Positions 60,415 through 64,000 of a DNA stretch of 64,000 nt are shown here, in pieces. The notes beneath the pieces are model-generated. The model saw only the letters and a list, made by a program, of their open reading frames with translations. It searched no databases and was not told where the DNA came from. Source of the DNA: Edaphocola flava. Its GTDB lineage: Bacteria; Bacteroidota; Bacteroidia; Chitinophagales; Chitinophagaceae. Position numbers and translations under genes: made by a program. Location of the stretch: NCBI RefSeq assembly GCF_004118155.1, contig NZ_SAIQ01000001.1, positions 620,001 to 684,000 on the forward strand, written 5' to 3'. The stretch's first letter is position 1. Each line of letters begins with the position of its first letter.

Positions 60415-60822
60415 TTAAAACTTAAAAAAGAAATAGACCACTGCTGCCCATTCTTTCTTTACACCGCTGGCATAACCAATGGTGCTGTGGCTACTGTTCT
60501 CCACCGTGCCATTGCTTTTGATATAGCCGATCGTACTATGGCTACTGTTCTCAACAGTGCCATCGCTTTTGACATAACCCACTGTAGAATGGCTGCTGTT
60601 CTCGATCGTGCCGTTGCTTTTGATGTAACCAATAGTACTATGACTACTGTTTTCGATAGTACCATCACTTTTAATATAACCAACCGTTGAGTGGCTGCTG
60701 TTTTCAATAGTCCCATCGCTTTTGATATAGCCCTTGGTACTATGGTTACCTGACTCAATACTCTGGGCATTACAAACTGTTATACTTACAAGTCCCAGAA
60801 TGGTTAAGAATACTTTTTGCAT
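60415..60822 (-). CDS. Repeat protein of 17-residue units (5-fold beta-flower-like)
   Basis: 135 aa with a signal peptide (FLTILGLVSITVCNAQS). Residues 22-106 are five tandem 17-residue units of the form IENSSHSTxGYIKSDGT, then a sixth partial unit and a short hydrophobic C-terminus (WAAVVYFFFKF). The unit fits proteins annotated as 5-fold beta-flower, in which each repeat gives one blade. The units are nearly identical, so recent repeat expansion is likely. It ends in the same leftward run and starts 3 bp after the 60826 gene. Confidence 0.78.
   Translation of the reverse strand: MQKVFLTILGLVSITVCNAQSIESGNHSTKGYIKSDGTIENSSHSTVGYIKSDGTIENSSHSTIGYIKSNGTIENSSHSTVGYVKSDGTVENSSHSTIGYIKSNGTVENSSHSTIGYASGVKKEWAAVVYFFFKF
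60472..60759 (-). repeat. 51-bp tandem repeat array inside the 60415 gene
   Basis: Five full 51-bp units plus a partial sixth, in frame, coding the 17-residue units. Unit-to-unit differences are mostly synonymous (for example SHST codons) or conservative (I/V, D/N). Confidence 0.9.
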
Positions 60823-60825
60823 GTC

Positions 60826-61962
60826 TTATTTTTTAATCGCGTTAACGATACTTTTTAAGAAAGCATCCATTTCTGCTGTGCTCTTAGCATCATTGTGTAC
60901 AGATGTGGAGGCTACCAGGGTTAATTTAGGATTAGTAGGATGGGCGAGGATATAGACAACAAACTGACCGTTAGGCTGCCATTTTTCACTTCTGCTCCCT
61001 CTGAATTCCTCATCGGCGCTAAAGGTATATCCTTTCAGACCATTCATATTTACCGGCTGATACAGGGTCATCAGATCCATCTTCTTAATCTCTCTGTTGT
61101 TCTTCCAGCTCAGACTTGGAATTCTTCTGCGTTCCGTCAGCAGCCCATTGATATGATCCCAGTCAATAGTATATTTTTCAATATCGTAGTTTGCAAATTT
61201 GGTCACAAAGTCCTGAGATGCATAGTAGGCTGCAGCATGGATAAAATCATTGGCCAGCTCCTCTGCATTCATACCCGGAAAATCATCGCTGGATATTGCA
61301 TATACTGTATATCGATAATTATTCTTATCCCTCAACTCATACCCAAATATGGTTCCTGTGGCACCCAGACGACCACTTTGTTTTAAATCAAAATCACTCG
61401 CGATATTGGTCTTATCTACTTTCAGGTCTAAAAAGGGGAGGTATAAATTTTTGGTTTCCCATACCGGTACATTCAGTACGATAGGCTCCAGTAAAGCAAT
61501 GGATTGGCCATACTCCTCATATCCTGTCTTTTCTCTGTAGTTAAAGGAGATTTTAACCTGTAGCACTTTGCTGGCTTCTCTTCCGGGAGCAGCACCAAAT
61601 ATCCAGTCCAGGTTATTACCGCCCATATCCATAGCACCTTTTTCAAAAACCTTGAACTTCTTTGAAGCAGGAGTGCTTTTCAAAAAATCCTCTACGGCAG
61701 CTGTACCGTCTTTTCTCAGGTACCAATAGCCTTCTTCTTCATTTTTCGCCGTCAGGATATCTACCACTAATACCGTTCTTCCATAAATGAAAGATGGAAT
61801 TTTCGGATTCTTAAAACTCACTTCCAGTGAAGTCAGATCTTTCGGGCTAACTGTAGCCCCTGATTTAACAGGCTTACCATTAATAAAGGCTGTAAGCTGG
61901 GCGTGTACCGTGCTCGTCAAAAGTGCGAATGCCCCCAACAGGGCAAAGCGAAGATGTTTCAT
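60826..61962 (-). CDS. Secreted protein of unknown function
   Basis: 378 aa with a signal peptide (LLGAFALLTSTVHAQ). The N-terminal part is beta-rich (VSFKNPKIPSFIYGRTVLVV, VLQVKISFNYREKTGYEEYG). The C-terminal part (~240-378) has a PsbP/DUF-like look (LKGYTFSADEEFRGSRSEKW, GQFVVYILAHPTNPKLTLV, DAFLKSIVNAIKK), but no firm family. It lies 3 bp upstream of the repeat-protein gene and is co-transcribed with it. Confidence 0.7.
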   Translation of the reverse strand: MKHLRFALLGAFALLTSTVHAQLTAFINGKPVKSGATVSPKDLTSLEVSFKNPKIPSFIYGRTVLVVDILTAKNEEEGYWYLRKDGTAAVEDFLKSTPASKKFKVFEKGAMDMGGNNLDWIFGAAPGREASKVLQVKISFNYREKTGYEEYGQSIALLEPIVLNVPVWETKNLYLPFLDLKVDKTNIASDFDLKQSGRLGATGTIFGYELRDKNNYRYTVYAISSDDFPGMNAEELANDFIHAAAYYASQDFVTKFANYDIEKYTIDWDHINGLLTERRRIPSLSWKNNREIKKMDLMTLYQPVNMNGLKGYTFSADEEFRGSRSEKWQPNGQFVVYILAHPTNPKLTLVASTSVHNDAKSTAEMDAFLKSIVNAIKK

Positions 61963-62023
61963 AAATTAATATATCAGTTGTTTAAATATTACGCTGTATC
62001 AGAATCGGTAACGATTGTCAAAA

Positions 62024-62052
62024 CCCTGCCGGCGTATCAAACACTGGCAGGG
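62024..62052 (-). terminator. Hairpin after the 62068 gene
   Basis: 7-bp stem CCCTGCC / GGCAGGG with a 15-nt loop; on the minus strand it is followed by TTTTGACA. Confidence 0.55.
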
Positions 62053-62067
62053 CAATAGTATTAGTAA

Positions 62068-62565
62068 TTATTTCAGGCTTTGGAAAGCGGCAAGTTGTTT
62101 ATCCAGCTCTTTCAGCTCTGTATTGAATATAGGTTCTATTTTAAAGTATCGGTTACCCTTTTTAAAGTAGAACAGGAAATTTTTAATGGGACTACCATTG
62201 GAGCCTTTCATTTTAAAAATAACCCCGAAAGCGCCATTGGTCAGCTGTTTGGTTTCGATCAGTTCTATAAAGTCTTCGCTTGCAGTTACCGCTTGTTTCA
62301 GCGTAGTAGTATCTCCTGGATACGCAGACTCCTTTATTTCTGTAAGACTAATCCTTGCATCGCTGATATGGAAATCATAATCGGATAATTCTGTGTCTGT
62401 TTCAGAAGCGCCATAATCCTGAAACTCCGGCACCTCCTCGGTTTTAGGCATAGTGATCGTAAGATCATATTTCTCCAGTTTCTTTTCTTCTAATGGCTTG
62501 GATTGTCCACAAGCCTGGAATAATAATGTGGCAACTACAGTTAATTGTAAAAGGTACTTTTTCAT
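62068..62565 (-). CDS. Lipoprotein of unknown function
   Basis: 165 aa. The signal peptide ends in FQAC (Cys ~19), a lipobox. The mature part is acidic at first (TEEVPEFQDYGASETDTELS) and then shows a beta sheet and helix (FGVIFKMKGSNGSPIKNFLF, YFKIEPIFNTELKELDKQL). The shape recalls small periplasmic lipoproteins of the PsbP-like type. No homologue is recognised. It has its own hairpin terminator. Confidence 0.72.
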   Translation of the reverse strand: MKKYLLQLTVVATLLFQACGQSKPLEEKKLEKYDLTITMPKTEEVPEFQDYGASETDTELSDYDFHISDARISLTEIKESAYPGDTTTLKQAVTASEDFIELIETKQLTNGAFGVIFKMKGSNGSPIKNFLFYFKKGNRYFKIEPIFNTELKELDKQLAAFQSLK

Positions 62566-62681
62566 TTTTTTTAATTTGGGAGATTAAATTTATTCAGGTT
62601 CAATGCTACATTTTTACGGATAAGGCGATCTTAGTTAAAGGCTTTTGCTGGTATAGATAGTTTACAGGGCTAAAATCGGGT

Positions 62682-63077
62682 CTAGGCAGTGGCAGCAACA
62701 GCAACTTTCTTTTTAACGAAAAAGCGCATAATACCTCCTACAATGCCAATGAATCCGGCAAAAATCATGCAGTACACACCAGAACCAACTTTAGCACCTA
62801 CGGTTAATGCATCCCCTGTAGTAGAATCGTTATAATATTTCAGTCCGAGCATACATACGAGTATGGAAAACAGAATCGCAACAACGGCGCTCCATTTTTT
62901 GTTCAGGGCACCCATGCCTAAAATAATAGCACCCAGTACAATAAAGAACAATCCAGGATTACCTCCATAGTCTCCCATAAAACCATTATGAGATTCTCCT
63001 AATAACTCAACCCATGGCAACCATGCAGAAATGATGGAAAGTACGCCGGCAATAATCAATGTCAATCTTGAAATCAT
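62682..63077 (-). CDS. Small four-helix membrane protein
   Basis: 131 aa with four membrane helices: LTLIIAGVLSIISAW, GLFFIVLGAIILGMGAL, AVVAILFSILVCMLGLKYY and GVYCMIFAGFIGIVGGIMRF. A short extracytoplasmic loop follows helix 1 (WVELLGESHNGFMGDYGG). The layout resembles small membrane proteins of Bacteroidota and Actinobacteria with no known role. The gene follows a LytTR regulator, and a direct repeat lies upstream of its start. Confidence 0.75.
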   Translation of the reverse strand: MISRLTLIIAGVLSIISAWLPWVELLGESHNGFMGDYGGNPGLFFIVLGAIILGMGALNKKWSAVVAILFSILVCMLGLKYYNDSTTGDALTVGAKVGSGVYCMIFAGFIGIVGGIMRFFVKKKVAVAATA

Positions 63078-63148
63078 GTTAAATAAGTTTTGTTTTAAAA
63101 AATTTGCATCCGCAAAATAGTACGCATAACTATACCATTTTAAGCAAA

Positions 63149-63179
63149 TGAAAATTCGCCGGTACTTTTTGAAAATTCG
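63149..63179. promoter_or_regulatory. Candidate LytTR binding site (direct repeat, 21-bp period)
   Basis: TGAAAATTCG occurs at 63149-63158 and exactly again at 63170-63179, so the copies lie on the same DNA face, two helix turns apart. LytTR regulators bind two direct repeats spaced in this way. The site is 72 to 102 bp upstream of the 62682 gene start and just downstream of the LytTR gene. Confidence 0.45.
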
Positions 63180-63206
63180 TTACCATAGAGAGGATGTACG
63201 TAATGT

Positions 63207-63953
63207 TTAGATGGAATTTAGGGCAGTAAAAAACTCTTCCTTCTTCCTGACAGAAAGAGGAATCACCGTTTTATCTTTCATAATGATGCTTCCGGAATCT
63301 GTCTTTACATAATGATCGAAGTACAGCATATTGATGAGGTGTGACTGATGCGTACGGAAAAAGCCCATAGGCAGTAACATGGTTTCATACTCCTTCAGGG
63401 TAGTAGAGACCAGCAGCTTCTGACCATTAAGCATATAGAAAGTGGTATAGTTCTTTTCAGACTCACAACGAATGATATCCTGCACATTAATGGAGTAAAC
63501 CTTCTCCGCTGTTTTCAGCACAATCTTCTGCAGATTTCTGGGGCGTTCAATATTGGAAAACAGGGTACTGAATTGTAGCTCCAGCATTTCTTTGCTTAAG
63601 GTTTCCTGGGCTTTGGTAACCGCTTCAATAAGGTCTGAAGGGTCAATAGGTTTCAATAAGAAATCAATGGCACTGAACCTAAAAGCTTTAACCGCAAACT
63701 CCTGGAAGGCTGTTATAAATATCACTTTAAAATCAATGGGCTTTAGTTTTTGCAACAGGTCAAACCCTGTACCATCACCCATTTCAACATCCAGGAAAAC
63801 AAGGTCAGGCAAATATTTCCTGATCGCAGTAACTCCGGAAGCCACACTGTCTGCTTCCGCAATAATGGCAACATTTGGACAATATTGTTTTATGAGCGCC
63901 ACGTTTTTCTGGCGGATATTATGAATGTCGTCTATGATAATCGCTCTGAGCAT
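63207..63953 (-). CDS. LytTR-type response regulator
   Basis: 248 aa from the ATG at 63951-63953 (MLRAIIIDDIHNIRQKN); the start 11 codons upstream would overlap the preceding gene. Residues 1-120 are the receiver: acidic pocket Asp8/Asp9, phospho-acceptor Asp55 (LVFLDVEMGDG), Thr in IFITAFQEFAVKAF, Lys in FLLKPIDPSD. Residues ~145-248 are the LytTR DNA-binding domain (KVYSINVQDIIRCESEKNYT, FFRTHQSHLINMLYFDHYVK). The gene follows, by 7 bp, the end of a probable sensor kinase gene. Confidence 0.93.
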   Translation of the reverse strand: MLRAIIIDDIHNIRQKNVALIKQYCPNVAIIAEADSVASGVTAIRKYLPDLVFLDVEMGDGTGFDLLQKLKPIDFKVIFITAFQEFAVKAFRFSAIDFLLKPIDPSDLIEAVTKAQETLSKEMLELQFSTLFSNIERPRNLQKIVLKTAEKVYSINVQDIIRCESEKNYTTFYMLNGQKLLVSTTLKEYETMLLPMGFFRTHQSHLINMLYFDHYVKTDSGSIIMKDKTVIPLSVRKKEEFFTALNSI

Positions 63954-63960
63954 GTCCTGA

Positions 63961-64000
63961 TTAATTATAACTGTATGGAATTTCAAAAAAGGTTTTAACA
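63961..64000 (-). CDS. C-terminus of a probable LytS-type sensor kinase
   Basis: Thirteen codons including the stop lie inside the window: VKTFFEIPYSYN then TAA at 63961-63963. The ending resembles the C-terminus of the LytS-type (HATPase_c) sensor kinases (a final beta strand followed by IPY). The position 7 bp before a LytTR regulator gene fits a two-component pair. Too short for a firm call. Confidence 0.5.
   Translation of the reverse strand, partial: VKTFFEIPYSYN

Noticed and set aside
60472-60759. Regular 51-bp repeats considered as a CRISPR array
   Set aside because: The units are contiguous, in frame and coding (17 residues each), with no unique spacers between them and no cas genes nearby.

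Overview
The window reads as a chromosome segment of a member of the Bacteroidota, most likely the Chitinophagales/Chitinophagaceae. The evidence is the type IX secretion translocon SprA next to ruvA, a T9SS type-B (CHU_C) sorting domain protein, an S46 dipeptidyl-peptidase of the DPP11 type, SufBCD, two DUF6089 outer-membrane proteins, LytTR signalling, and recurrent promoter -7 boxes of the Bacteroidota form TAnnTTTG (for example before tRNA-Ser, mrdA, lpxH and pth). Genus and species cannot be fixed from the sequence alone.

Layout. 1-4058: start of clpB, then a leftward shikimate cluster (Zn-ribbon protein, DAHP synthase fused to chorismate mutase, aroB, aroA). 4192-8949: rightward housekeeping genes (ssb, bcp, a DUF4197 protein, pth, a Bacteroidota-specific conserved protein, dcd, a 3-hydroxyacyl-CoA dehydrogenase). 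9056-13578: a DUF2795 protein, a LolD-type ATPase, a GHMP sugar kinase, an Ala-rich lipoprotein, and an ECF sigma factor followed by a membrane-anchored trypsin-like protease. 13582-22026: a conserved small protein, the giant sprA, and ruvA. 22131-26990: two DUF6089 proteins flanking mqo and a lone paaA. 27360-32467: an RlpA-like protein, sufBCD, a DUF2809 protein, a 2Fe-2S ferredoxin. 32498-41637: a metallo-beta-lactamase-fold hydrolase, rodA and mrdA (cell elongation), a T9SS-sorted protein, DPP11, a stress-type membrane protein. 41820-46797: a small secreted protein and a leftward operon lpxH - sixA-like - kinase/RapZ-C fusion - aromatic amino acid ammonia-lyase.

46897-59274 is the accessory part. 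An intact tRNA-Ser(GGA) lies at its left edge and a degenerate copy of the tRNA-Ser 3' half lies at its right edge in the same orientation, as expected for an island inserted in a tRNA gene. Between them is a leftward operon: a coiled-coil plus outer-membrane-barrel protein, two large RHS/YD-repeat proteins (the second with a variable C-terminal domain carrying a HELREN motif), then a small lipoprotein, a secreted protein and a small membrane protein that could be immunity proteins. A decayed copy of one of these small genes is visible. No integrase was found. This is the best candidate for an incompletely described system here.

59328-64000: a run of leftward genes for small secreted or lipid-anchored proteins, one built of 17-residue repeats, then a small membrane protein and a LytTR response regulator. 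The C-terminus of a probable cognate sensor kinase lies at the window edge. A 10-bp direct repeat with 21-bp periodicity between the regulator and the membrane-protein gene looks like a LytTR-type binding site.
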